Of a stretch of 64,000 nt of DNA, positions 30,696-41,942 are shown one piece after another. Source of the DNA: Tetracentron sinense (Eukaryota > Streptophyta > Magnoliopsida > Trochodendrales > Trochodendraceae); assembly GCA_015143295.1 (NCBI GenBank), contig CM026556.1, positions 20,150,547 through 20,214,546 on the forward strand, written 5' to 3'. Each line of letters opens with the position of its first letter. Position 1 is the first letter of the stretch. The notes below the pieces were generated by a model. That model saw nothing but the letters and a program-made list of their open reading frames with translations. It did no database searches and was not told where the DNA came from. Position numbers and translations under genes: made by a program.

Positions 30696-31553
30696 TATGT
30701 TTCTAAACATCTTTAGGGTTCAACCAGGAACCCGGGTTTGAGCCAACTAAACCTTAAGCTTGTATAAAATGCCTATGCGTTTAACTAAACACTAATCATT
30801 TTACATCTCTTGATTAATTGTGTACTGTGCATCCATACATGTCATAGTAGTGTAATTAATCTCATTCAACCCAGTAGACAGACTTATTACGTTAACGGTT
30901 ACTGGATGATCATCCTCAGTGTCAGTGACTTAAACGTCTTGGAGGTCCACGGAGTTACTCCTGTTAGGTGATATCCCTCAGGGAAGGATTCTAAATGCTC
31001 CCGCTTACACCAATCGTCCCTTCTCAAGTATGTTCTATACCAGGGAAGTCGCATATATGATGTTAAGTGATCCCCCCATCCTACTAGGAATACCCTTGCA
31101 TCAAACCAGCATTCATACATGTAGTCTAGGCTTCGGTATAGTCTACAAGCAGTCCATTCTGGAAGGGCTACTACAAACCCTAACCTGCTTACACCCTATA
31201 CCTATCCTCAATCATGGTTGACTACCCGAACACATTCTACCCGGATAACCACCCACTTAGGGGCATGTAATGAGCCAAACCTGTGCTTGTAATAAACTAC
31301 ATCCAACCTTGCTTCCTGATATAGCATATGGGGTCCAAATCCCAGGCAGACAGGCCTTCACTAGGCCCACCCAACCTTGACCTGATAGGTCCCTCGGTTT
31401 CTAACAACCTGGGCTAAAGCACGTCGGACCTCCGTCTGTCTGCCCTATCAGATCACGTATGCCATGTCAAACCCAAACAAAATCAGCATCATCATTTTGC
31501 ATCCCATCTGCATGCACAGTGCACTCACAGAGTCTGTATCATTATCTAGATAG

Positions 31554-32324
31554 ATGGCAGGTCCTTCAGGGGTAACTCAGTCAATGGGCCGACAGTCACG
31601 GCCCGTGCATCTAACTTCTCAGGGGGCATGTGATAACAACCTCCAGGCTTCAATTGGGGCTTTCACCTCGAGTCAGTGCCTCATTTGGGCTCAGTACTAC
31701 AAAATCGAAAATATCCTGGACCTATCTGTGGTTAACCTAGACTCGCGCCTTATGAACGCTGCTATCCAGTGCTGGAGCCCATCTCACATGGTATTTCGTT
31801 TTGGTAAGAACGAGCTCTGCCCAACACTGGAAGAGATTCAGCGCATTCTGGGGTTAAACATGGACGGCGAAGCTATAGTACCGTGCTACAAGACAACATA
31901 CCAAGCAGACTTATTCAGGTTCTTTCATATCAAGCCTGCCTGCTTGCAACCCGGTCCTAATGGCTCTTTTGATCGAATGTCCGTGTCTTTTCTCGAAAAG
32001 AAGTACAAGCGCAAATGGAACCCTGACTCCATTTCAGCAGAACTTCCCGGTCTCAATGCCCTTGCACTGATAGTCATGTCTCAGCTGGTGTTCCCAAGGT
32101 GCCGATCGCTTGTCCGGGCCTAGCTTCACTTCCACCAAGAACAGCTTGATAGTGCAAATGCGGAGATGACCTCTTGTATCCAACAATTTGGATACCACAT
32201 ATTCAACGCTACCGAAACCCTCACGCGCATAGAGGTTGAAGTCGCATCCCTCCAGCAACAGATCATGGATCTTGAGGGCATGCTTCGTCCTCTTGACTTT
32301 GCGATCCCCGAAGGCCCTGCCTAG
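31554..32324 (+). pseudogene. C ORF1, function unknown, one stop
   Basis: ATG at 31554, 256 codons to TAG at 32322-32324, with an in-frame TAG at 32121 (context fits CAG). The N-terminal half contains WSPSHMVFRFGKNELCPTLE, resembling the plant mobile-domain-like protein found as an extra ORF upstream of gag in Ogre-type elements. The C-terminal part (EVEVASLQQQIMDLEGML) looks like a coiled coil. It precedes gag by about 140 bp. The role in the element is not known. Confidence 0.75.
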
Positions 32325-32466
32325 GATCGAGTCTTTTCCTCTTCTTTGAGTCACACTATGCATGTACTCACTACACTCTTCATGCATCAATGAAAATCTT
32401 TTTCTAGCATCTGCCTTTTGCCCTTATGTATAATCAATTATTAGCCATTGCATTCTTTTCAGTTGC

Positions 32467-33978
32467 ATGAGCCGACCTATGACTCGTTCTCTGACAGCGA
32501 TTCTCGCAGAAGCAGCATCTGCCGACGCAGTCTTGATGGAAATACCAATCACAGAGGTACTCCCTGGGACAGTCCGATCAGAGAACAGCTCCTACATAGT
32601 ACAATCGGAAAGCAGTACAGGATCGATAGCAAAACCTGCAGATCAGCACCAGTGGACCGAAGAACCCTCCACCCGGATCCCAACCGAAGAACCAGCCGAG
32701 CGACCTACACCTGAGCCTCGCCATTCTCCCTTCATCATACCTAATCCCACACCCGCAACAGGCGGAGGAGAGGAGTATGACTAGTACGAAGAGCAGCCAA
32801 AGATCTCACACGTCCACCAGGACCAACCGTCATCCTTAGATCCAACCCCTTCCTTACAAGACGAGATCAAGCAGATGAAAGAGGAGATGAGAAGAATGAA
32901 AGTTACATCTACCAATACAAGTCTATCACTGGAAGACTTAATCTTTTCATCAGGAGATGCTGTTCCCGTAGGTTTCAAGGTCCCAGACTTGGATAAATAT
33001 GATGGCTCGGGCTGTCCAAAACAACACTTGCAGTTATACTTGGGGGACATGCTCCAACATAATAAAAACTAGCCCTTGTTCATCCAGTACTTCCAGAAGA
33101 GTCTGAAGGGGGCAGCCCTTACATGGTGGATGTCGATGGACAAACAGAAAGTCAAGACCTGACAGGATGCCATGGATAGCTTCATAGAGCAGTACTCCTT
33201 CAACCAGGAGCTCCACCCTCAGAGGAGCCAGCTCGAACAGCTAAGCCAGCGCAACAACGAGTCATTTCTGGAGTACGCCACCCGTTGGAGGGAAATGGCA
33301 GCAAAGATCCCAACTCCTCTCCCTAAGGAGGAATTGGCAAGCATGTTCATAGGCACCCTGAAGCAGCCCCACTCTACACTCATGGTGACCTTACCGGTAG
33401 TGGACTTCAGCACTATCATCAGGACAGGTGCTCGTATCGAGACTGCTATCAAGAGTGGGGCCATTCATTCCAGTCTAGGACTTGATCCCTCCAAAGTCAC
33501 GGTACTCATCAGATTACCAGCTCCAGTAGCTCAGCAGCAGTCAGTTAGCAGGAATACCCGGTCAGCCCGACCAGTCCAAGGGCAAAATCGTCCTCCCAGA
33601 AACTTTACCCCTCTTCCATATACTCTCAGCCAGTTATTGGAATTCCTCACCAAGCAGGGCCTTCTCAAGTTGAGAGGTCCTACACCTCTTCTACCTCCAG
33701 ACAAGCAAGACAAGAACTATAATGTTGATCATCACTGCGCCTTTCACAGAGGCCCAGGCCATGCCACAGATTATTGCATAGGCTTGAAGTGTGCAATCCA
33801 AGATCTCTTGGATGAGGGAAGGGTTGAGCTGGCTACCAGCAACACCAGCATCAATTAGGTGCCACTACCCCCACATAACAATCAAATCAATTTTATCCAG
33901 TGGGAAGTGCCTGAGGCAGGGCAGCTAGGACCCAGCACACCCGCAGTGAGTGACGGCATCTTCAGGTCCTCTTACTGA
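32467..33978 (+). pseudogene. C gag, broken by stops
   Basis: One frame from ATG 32467 with stops at 32782 (TAG), 33070 (TAG), 33160 (TGA), 33856 (TAG) and a last TGA at about 33976-33978. The conserved gag core reads GFKVPDLDKYDGSGCPKQHL, FQKSLKGAALTWWMSMD, LSQRNNESFLEYATRWREMA. Near 33730 it has the Tat-style HHCAFHRGPGHATDYC in place of a classic zinc knuckle. The first four stops fit CAG-to-TAG or TGG-to-TGA. Gag would form the particle shell. Confidence 0.9.
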
Positions 33979-35537
33979 TCACCCGCCATAATCCCCTTCC
34001 CCCAATCAAGCATATAGACTGTTTAGTCTCCAACCCAGATACCTACCCCGAGCAGATCATCTACACAATTCCTTGCCCCGCAAATTGGCCAACAGCTCCA
34101 GCTCAAGCCTCAACCTCTTCAAGCCCTGTCCGGATCCCCTATATCCCAGAACCTCCTTTTAACCTCAACCGAGTACCCGCTCTTCGCCCTCTCGTCCTTG
34201 AAAGCGAAAGCATAGCCTACCTAACCCGATCTGGCCGGGTATATCAACCTCCTGCAACAGAGTAGGCAAAGGTGAAGAATGCAGAGAAAGAGAAAGCGGG
34301 GGTATCAGACCCATAGAAGGAAGCAACAGATTCAGTAGTTTTATTGAAAATCCTAGAAAAAGCAGAGGAATTCAGTATCACTCAATAATTGAGCAAGGTC
34401 CCAGCACAAATATCTATCTTGGGTCTTCTTCTCACTTCAGAGCATCACAGGAAGCAACTGCTCGAAGTATTTGGTAATGCCCATATAACGCCAAGCATAA
34501 CACCTGAGAAACTGGGGCAAATGGTAGGGCAAATCCTTGAACCCAAAGCCATCTCCTTCACAGAAGAGGAGATACCAGACAGCGACAAGGACTATACCCT
34601 GGCTTTGTACATTACAGTGCAGTGCATGGACCGAAATCTGTATGGACCGGTGCTCATCGATAATGGCTGCGGCCTGAACGTCTACACACTCTCCACACTG
34701 TAAAAACTGGGCTTGGACCTCAGTCAAGTGAAGAAGAGACCTATGACCATCAGGGCCTTTGATAATACCACCAGGCAAAACCTGGGGCACATCGACCTAA
34801 CCATCGGGGGCAGACCTGCTCAGTTCTCAACAAACTTTTAGGTGGTGAACGTGCCAGCCTCTTTCACTCTGCTCCTAGAGAGGCCATTGATCCATGCGGC
34901 CGGGGCTATTCCCTCCTCTTTGCATTAAACAATCAAGTTCATCCTGGATGACCGTCTGATTGTCATTCCGTCTAAAGAGTTGGCAAATTCCTTTGGGGAC
35001 GTCCAAGAGTTGGGGCAAGGCACTGCCTTCATTACATTCCAATTTGAGCAGGTCAGTTCTATCACCTAAGTAGAACAGCAAGGCAAGCAAGCAGTGCCAC
35101 CGTTTGTCAAAATGATGGCCAGAATGAACTATCAGCCCAAAAGTGGTCTCGGTGCCAGGAATCAAGGCATGAAGAAAAGATACACGCCTCCTCGTTACAC
35201 ACCTCCCTTTGGTTTGGGATACAAGACCAGATACGAGGACTACCTTTCTAAGCTGACTAGGAAGAGTGGACAGACAGCGAAACCTGAACCCCGACCACAC
35301 ATCTCTATAACTTTCCCCATGGGAATCTATGAGACCTACCCGGAAACCTCTACTGCCCCCGTTGCCTTAACACCCCAGCCCAGTGATGAGTCTTCAGGGA
35401 TTCCAGAACCCGAAGTGTTCGCCATGGCCCAGATGTTCGACGAGCTAACTGTTGAAGATGCTACCGAAGAAGAATATCCAGCGGGAGAGCAGGTCTGCAC
35501 CCTCTCCAACAGCGCCGAAGCGTCATCCAGTCGCTAG
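33979..35537 (+). pseudogene. C protease region, broken by stops
   Basis: A different frame from gag, so a small indel or frameshift lies near 33980-34010. It reads YLTRSGRVYQPP near 34250, then the protease GPVLIDNGCGLNVYTLSTL (the DNG active site usual in Ogre-type elements), LLLERPLIHAAGAIPSSLH, then a glycine-rich segment MARMNYQPKSGLGARNQGM. Stops at 34263, 34314, 34386, 34701, 34842, 34926 and 35067 are all TAG or TAA and fit CAG or CAA. The frame ends at TAG 35535-35537. Confidence 0.88.
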
Positions 35538-35923
35538 CCACTAATCCATTGGTGGACTGAGGCTCTCACCATCGAGGCGAGCCAGGGCCAGGGCAAGCAT
35601 AGTGTAGGACAGGTTGGTCTGAGACAGCAGTGAACCAGCATTACCCTTCTCCTCTATCTACTTCTCTTTCGCTCCCGTTTGTAAAAACCAAAAGTCAGGC
35701 CACTGTCGGCCTCTTTTTGTTTGAGTCTTTTTGTAACAAATCGTTTTGCTAATCAGATTGTTTTGACTTAAAAATCATGTTTTAAAAAAAAAAAAAAAAC
35801 AACATATTTCATAACGGCTGATGATGAAATCACACGGACTCTTCCCCTGGATGGCCTAGTGTCCTGAAGTCAACAAATCATCATCATCAAAGCATGCTAA
35901 ACTGAAGCTAATTGGTTTGCCAG
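35538..35923 (+). other. C noncoding spacer, probable intron end
   Basis: No open frame joins protease to RT here. It contains a run of 16 A near 35785-35800. The right end has branch-like GCTAAAC and GCTAATTGG followed by TTTGCCAG, and the RT frame is open from the next base (35924, EITSDRA). Ogre elements are known for an intron between protease and RT; I could not pick a convincing donor. Confidence 0.5.
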
Positions 35924-37170
35924 GAAATTACCTCTGACAGGGCTACCCCTCAAACCCTCCTTGAACTCTCTGAAGCAGAGGATGACTCAGAACAGGAAGA
36001 GGATTCGCCTCAGGAAATTCTGGACCTCCTTGAGCACAGTGAAGGACTTTTACAATCTAATAGGGAGGACACTGAAACAGTCAATCTGGGATCCACAGGG
36101 AACCCCCGACTAGTCAGAATCGGCACTAGCATGAACCTTCAGCGGAGAGCAGACATGATCAGTTTCCTGAGAAGCTACAGTGATATCTTTGCCTGGTCAT
36201 ATGCTGACATGCCAGGCCTAGACCCAGCATTGGTGGTACACAGACTGCCCTTGAACCCCGACGTCAGACCAGTGAAGCAGAAACTGAGACAGATGAGGCC
36301 CGAATGGTCACAGAAGGTCAAGGAAGAAGTTGAGAAGCAGATCAGCGCAGGCTTCCTGGTAGTTACAAACTACCCTGAGTGGTTGGCCAACATAGTCCCA
36401 GTACCCAAGAAGGATGTCAAGGTCCGCATGTGTATTGACTACCAGAATTTAAACAGTGCAAGCCCCAAAGACAACTTTCCTCTCCCGCACATTGACATTC
36501 TGGTTGACAATACTGCTGGGAACGAGACTCTCTCATTCATGGATAGTTTCTCCGGATACAACCAGATCAGAATGGCAGAAGAAGATATGGAGAAAACCTC
36601 CTTTATCATCCCTTGGGGCACATTCTACTACAAGGTCATGCCCTTCGGACTCAAGAATGCAGGGGCCACCTACCAGAGGTCCATGACGGCCTTATTCCAC
36701 GACATGATGCACAAGTCCACTAAAATCTACATGGATGACATGATCCTCAAATCGCCGACAGCCGAACAACACCCAGAAGACCTGAAGAGACTCTACGATA
36801 GACTCCGAGAGTACGGTCTAAGACTGAACCCGGCCAAATGCATCTTCGGAGCCTCATCAGGAAATCTCCTTGGATTCATAGTCAGCAAAAGAGGCATTGA
36901 GATCGATCCAGCTAAATCCAGAGCTATCATCGAAATACCAGCACCCCAAACTGAAAAGGAGATCCGTAGTTTCCTAGGTAGAATTCAGTACATCAATCGG
37001 TTCATTTCTCAACTAACTCTGATCTGCGAGCCGATCTTTAAACTTCTCCGAAAGAACACACCGACAATTTGGATATCAGAATACCAAGAAGCCTTTAACA
37101 GAATAAAACAATATCTTCTGAGTCCTCCAGTACTTGTGCCTCCTACACCGGGCGTCCACTGCCACTCTAC
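35924..37170 (+). pseudogene. C reverse transcriptase
   Basis: Open for over 400 codons from the probable exon start. It reads FAWSYADMPGLDP, MCIDYQNLNSASPKDNFPLP, FMDSFSGYNQIRMAEEDMEK, MPFGLKNAGATYQRSM, the intact active site IYMDDMILKS, then LGRIQYINRFI. The frame shifts by one base near 37165, just after VLVPPTPG. The catalytic residues are preserved, which fits recent inactivation. The last codons to 37234 are the wrong frame. Confidence 0.92.
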
Positions 37171-38110
37171 ATCTCTGTGCAAGAAACCTCCATGGGGTGC
37201 ATTCTGGCATAACATGACGAGATTGGCAGAATAGAGCAAGCCATCTACTATATCAGTAAGCGTCTGCTTGAGTACGAAGAGCGGTACAGCCCTCTTGAGA
37301 AGACATGTCTGGCACTGGTCTAGGTAACTTAATGTCTTCGGCACTATCTGCTTTCCTACCCGGTAATTCTGCTCTCCCGGATGGGCCCACTGAAATATCT
37401 ACTGGAAAAGTCAACCACCACCGGAAGGACTGCCCGATAGCTTATGATGTTGTCTGAATTCGACATCACGTACATAACACAGAAGTCAGTCAAGGGGCAG
37501 GTGATAGCAGATCACCTGGCCCACAGTCTGACCCAGGACTACGCATCTGTACATGATCAGTTTCCAGATGAAGCCATCCTGTATACAAAAGTGGATAAAC
37601 AGGAATACTCCGACTGAGAGTTGTATTTTGACGGAGCTGCCAACAGTCATGGGCATAGGGCAGGAGCAGTCCTGATCTCCCCTAAAGGAGCACACCTCCC
37701 CATCTCAATCAATCTGAAGTTCAGATGCTCCAACAATGAAGCAGAGTATGAGGCACGCATAGCCGGACTGAAAGAAGCCCTGGACATCGGGATTGAAGAG
37801 GTAGACATCTACGGTGACTCATCTTTGGTAATCTGTCAGGCGAATGAGTCTTGAGCCATCCGAGAAGCAAGGCTAGTCCCGTACTTAGCCTACCTTAATA
37901 TGTTAATCAGTCAATTTAGAAGAATCAGCTTCAGCTACCAGTCTAGGAACCACAACAGATTCACCGACGCACTAGCCACTCTAGCTTCAATGGTACAAAT
38001 TCCTATAGACATCATGCTCTGGCCGATAGAAATTCAACAACAAGATCAGCCTGCCTACTGCCTTTAGATCGAAGAGGTATCAGACAATAAGCCTTGGTAT
38101 GCAGACATCA
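37171..38110 (+). pseudogene. C RNase H plus archaeal-type RNase H
   Basis: After the frameshift the usual RNase H reads EQAIYYISKRLLEYEERYSP with several stops (about 37207, 37321, 37330, 37438). A second RNase H follows from 37621: YFDGAANSHGHRAGAVLISP, NNEAEYEARIAGLKEAL, VDIYGDSSLVICQ, the D-E-D pattern of the archaeal-type RNase H acquired by the Tat lineage. Stops at 37615 (TGA), 37852 (TGA) and 38065 (TAG) fit W or Q codons. Confidence 0.88.
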
Positions 38111-39342
38111 AGTAGTATCTCGATGATGGGACCTTCCCTCTCGATGCTACCAAAACAGACTACCGGGTAATCAGAAGACTGGCCATTCAGTTCATCCTAT
38201 CAGGGGGCATCTTGTACAAAAGATCGCCGAACCTACTCTGGCTCAGGTGTCTAGATACCAGTGAAGTAGCACAGGTAGTCGAAGAAGTTCATGGAGGAAT
38301 TTGCGGCCCACACATGAACGGGTTGATGTTATCTAAGAAGATATTGAGGCTAGGCTATTATTGGTCCACCATGGAATCAGACTGTTGCAAGCATGTACAG
38401 AAGTGCCACCAGTGCCAAATCTATGCCAACAAGGTAAATGCACCGCTAAACAGGCTGCACAATCTCACCGCTCCTTGGCCATTCTCAGCTTGGGGCATCG
38501 ACGTCATCGGACCCATAGCTTCGAAAGCATCAAACGGACATCAATTCATCCTGGTAACAATCGATTATTTCATGAAATGGGTCGAGGCAGCCTCTTATGC
38601 CAGCATCACAGCCTCAGTGGTTCAACATTTTCTGAAAAGGGATATCATCTGCCGATATGGGGTCCCATATGAGATTGTAACAGACAATGCTCTCCCCTTT
38701 TGCAACAAGGGGATGACTGACCTCTGCTAGAAATTCAAGTTCCAACATCACAACTCTACGCCATACAGACCACAGACCAATGGTGCAGTTGAAGCTGCCA
38801 ACAAGAATCTAAAGAAAATCATAGAGAGGATGGCAACCAAGTACTCTGCCTGGCATGAGATGCTCCCTTATGCACTCATGGCCTACAGAACATCCATCCG
38901 AACCTCAACTGGGGAAACACCATTCGCTTTGGCCTATGGTATAGAAGCAGTCCTCCCTGTCGAAGTACAAATTCCATCACTCCGGGTGTTAATGGAAGCA
39001 GAGCTCTCAGAAGCAGAATGGGCACAGACCTGGTATGAGCAGTTGAACCTGATCGAAGAGTGGCGACTGAAAGCCATCAACCACTCTCAGGCCTACCAGA
39101 GGCGCATGACTAGGGCATTCAACAGGAAATTCAAGCCAAAAAGCATCGAGATCGGTGACCTGGTCCTCCAGAAAATGTTGCCAAACCGCCCTGACCCAAG
39201 GGACAAGTTCACTCCCAACTATGAAGGCCTATACGTCTTCCGAGATAAATTCTCCGGCGGTGCCCTTCAACTCGAACGTATGGATGACGAAGACCTCCCA
39301 GAGCCCGTCAACATGGATAAAGTCAAAAGATACTATGCTTAG
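38111..39342 (+). pseudogene. C integrase
   Basis: Zinc region EEVHGGICGPHMNGLMLSKK ... CCKHVQKCHQCQ, then the catalytic core: WGIDVIGPI, IVTDNALPF, and NGAVEAANKNLKK giving the D, D and E. Then FALAYGIEAVLPVE and a C-terminal end KPKSIEIGDLVLQKMLPN, NYEGLYVF, VNMDKVKRYYA before TAG at 39340-39342. In-frame stops at about 38113 and 38728 (both TAG, Q context). No chromodomain, as expected for a Tat element. Confidence 0.9.
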
Positions 39343-40254
39343 GGTCTAGATCTGATAGGGGCTTTGCACTTGTAGTTTCTCCGAGAAATGACAAGAGGCC
39401 ATCCTTGGCACACTCTTCATCCCTCTTTCCTGTAACCTGTTTACAAATAAAAAGAAATTCACTAGTTAGCCCCTTGAGCCTGACAGCCCTTCTTCATTAC
39501 ACTTTTTAGGGACACCCTCCCTCGCCTCTGCGGCATTGGCCCGAACTACGTCATGACCTGATCCTGCAAAGGTACGTAGGCAACCTGTCAAATCAGGTGC
39601 TGTCACATTAGGGGGGTATCCACTCCCCGAATCTCCCCCAAACAGAGTCCCTCACTCCCCAAGCAGAGACAAACTCTCCCAGCTTCCCAAGCAAATCGAC
39701 TCACATGGGTACAAAATTTCTATCAAAAGAAAGTCCAAAATAGAAGTCGAAACATCTCAACAATCAGAAACTCCCCACAGAGACAATCTCTCTGAACTCT
39801 TTACCCAGCAGAAACAATCTCTCCAGAAAAAAAAAATCCTCGGACAGAGACAACCTCTCTCGCTCTCTCTCCCCCATCCCTAGCAAAGCAAAAAAAAAAA
39901 TCACCGGGAATCATAAGGCACAGGCCTTAAGCAAATAAATCCCCCCAGAAACAGAAAAATCCTCCCCAGAGAGTAAAAACCAATTATATCAAACCAAAAC
40001 CTCCAAGGGAGAGCAAATCAACAACAAAACAGGAGAAATCCTAGGGTGTCCCAAACTTCGGTCCCTCAACCTACATTTTGTCCTACTATAAGTCCTCCTC
40101 GATCCCGTAGGAATTACGAGTGCAAGTGCAATATCACATTTGATTCCCCAGTGGAAATATCATCCTCAAAACCCTCGAGGAGCGCCATTTAGGGCTATGA
40201 TGGGAGAAGACCTATTTTACTCTACATAAACAAAACCTTCCTAGTAAGTCGCGG

Positions 40255-40450
40255 GCATGAGTGAAAATCGGCAACGGCCTCATTGCGCAAAAATCACGCG
40301 ATCCCCAGGCCTAGTCTTATGACTAGGAGCAAAAAAGGGATAAAAATCAATCAGCTTCACAGGCATGAGGAAAACCGGCAACGGCCTCATCGCGCAAAAA
40401 TTATGCGAACCCCATGACTTGGTCATTCCAAGGGTAAAAAAGGGAGAAAG
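40255..40450 (+). repeat. Two-copy repeat with covarying hairpins
   Basis: Two related segments about 105 bp apart, each with GCATGAG.., GGCAACGGCCTCAT, GCGCAAAAAT, a hairpin, then AAAAAAGGGA. Hairpin 1 at 40310-40327 is CCTAGTC TTAT GACTAGG; hairpin 2 at 40418-40432 is CTTGG TCATT CCAAG. Confidence 0.8.
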
Positions 40451-41206
40451 GCTGAAGAGCAGTTTGGCAACAACATCTGGCAGCAATCAGGCTAGCCCAG
40501 ATAAATCCCCTACAGCAATCCCCAGCAGGTGGCATGGAAGAGCAGCTTCCCCAACACTAGGCTCCAACAGAGTTCACCCCAGCAGTGATCTACGGTAGTG
40601 TCAAATCCCCTAGCAGATCCCTAGTAATGGTCTACAATGTCATTACATCTCCCAGCGGATCTCCCCAGTAGAAGCATCCTATTTGCTCCCCCAGCAAAGC
40701 TTCTCCCCAGTCAGAGTCTAATCTCCAGCAGTGACAAAACAAATAGGCTACCCATGAGCATCCTTGGTGGTGACAAAACTTCTTCTGGGTCATACTCTGC
40801 TCTCCAAGAGCGAAAGGCAAACTAAAGAACCCCCAAAGCCCTAACTAAGGCACTTTCCTGGCAAAACCAATAGCTAGTTGAACATTCTTTCTGGTGAAAG
40901 CAAAATTTTTACAAAGGACTAAAACCTTTTACAAAATGTTTTTGAAAACAAACTCTTTGGTATCCTGACCAGATTGTACCAGCCTGCACTAAGCAGCCCC
41001 AGTAAGTCAAAGCAGAAGAAGCCGACACCATGCATCCTCGCTAGTCGCAATCAGCAGTCATGGGAAAGCATCCTCGCCTTTATCCCCTGCATGACATCCC
41101 TGCATAGCGTCACGCTTCTAGTGACCAAACTCCTCAACATCATCTTTGATCAAAATCCAGAGCCTCTCGGCCATTTCAATCATCCGGCTAGCACCGCTTG
41201 GACATG

Positions 41207-41690
41207 CCGCCTCTCTTTCGACACCCCCGTGTGTCCTCAACATCCTGTGTATACCTTTACAGTGTATACCACCTGCATGTCCTCTCTTTCGACACCCCGT
41301 GTGTCCTCGACATCCCGTGTAAACCTTTACAGCGTATGCCACCTGTATGTCCTCTCTTTCGACACCCCCATGTGTCCTCGACATCCCGTGTATACCTTTA
41401 CAGCGTATACCACCTGCATGTCCTCCCTTTCGACGCCCCCATGTGTCATCGACATCCCGTGTATACCTTTACAGCGTATACCACCTGTATGTCTCATCCT
41501 CGACACCCCCGTGTGTCCTCGACAACCCGTGTATACCTTTACAGCGTACACCACCTGCATGTCCTCTCTTTCAACACCCCGTGTGTCCTCGACCTCCCGT
41601 GTATACCTTTGCAGTGTACACCACCCACATGTCACTCCTTCAACACCCTGTGTGTTCTCGACACCCCGTGTGTCTCTTCGATCAAACTCG
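41207..41690 (+). repeat. 70-71 bp tandem array, about 7 copies
   Basis: Unit starts (TTTCGACACC) near 41216, 41287, 41357, 41428, 41498, 41569 and 41639. Each unit carries GTGTGTCCTCGACATCCCG and CCTTTACAGCGTATACC. Located just upstream of the polypurine tract, where Tat/Ogre 3' UTRs are known to grow tandem arrays that can seed satellites. Confidence 0.95.
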
Positions 41691-41942
41691 ATCGAAGCCT
41701 TCCGGCCAATGCCTCCGGGTTATGCCATCCCAGTATCCATTAATCCCCAGCTAGTAGTCTGAACTACTCGCCCTTCCCAAGCAGCGCCTTGCCACTACAA
41801 TGCACTCACTATTTTCGCACTGCATGCATACACATCATCATTCTGCATCCATGTTATCTAAGCTCAGTATAAAAAATAGGATGATTCCAATCTTTGCCGT
41901 TCGAATAGCCAACCCTGGCATTCTCCAGCAAAGAGGGGCACC

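Larger units (their letters stand above)
39343..41942 (+). repeat. C 3' UTR
   Basis: 2.6 kb without coding. Contains GGTACGTAGGCAACCTG near 39569, a C- and A-rich tract, a tandemly repeated hairpin segment (40255-40450), and a 70-71 bp tandem array (41207-41690). The polypurine tract AAAGAGGGG lies at 41930-41938, four bases before the 3' LTR. Long open frames over 40974-41762 come from the array, not from a gene. Confidence 0.85.

Noticed and set aside
40974-41762. 262-codon frame and two overlapping frames in the C 3' UTR
   Set aside because: Produced by the 70-71 bp tandem array, which is open in several frames on both strands; no domain and no family support.
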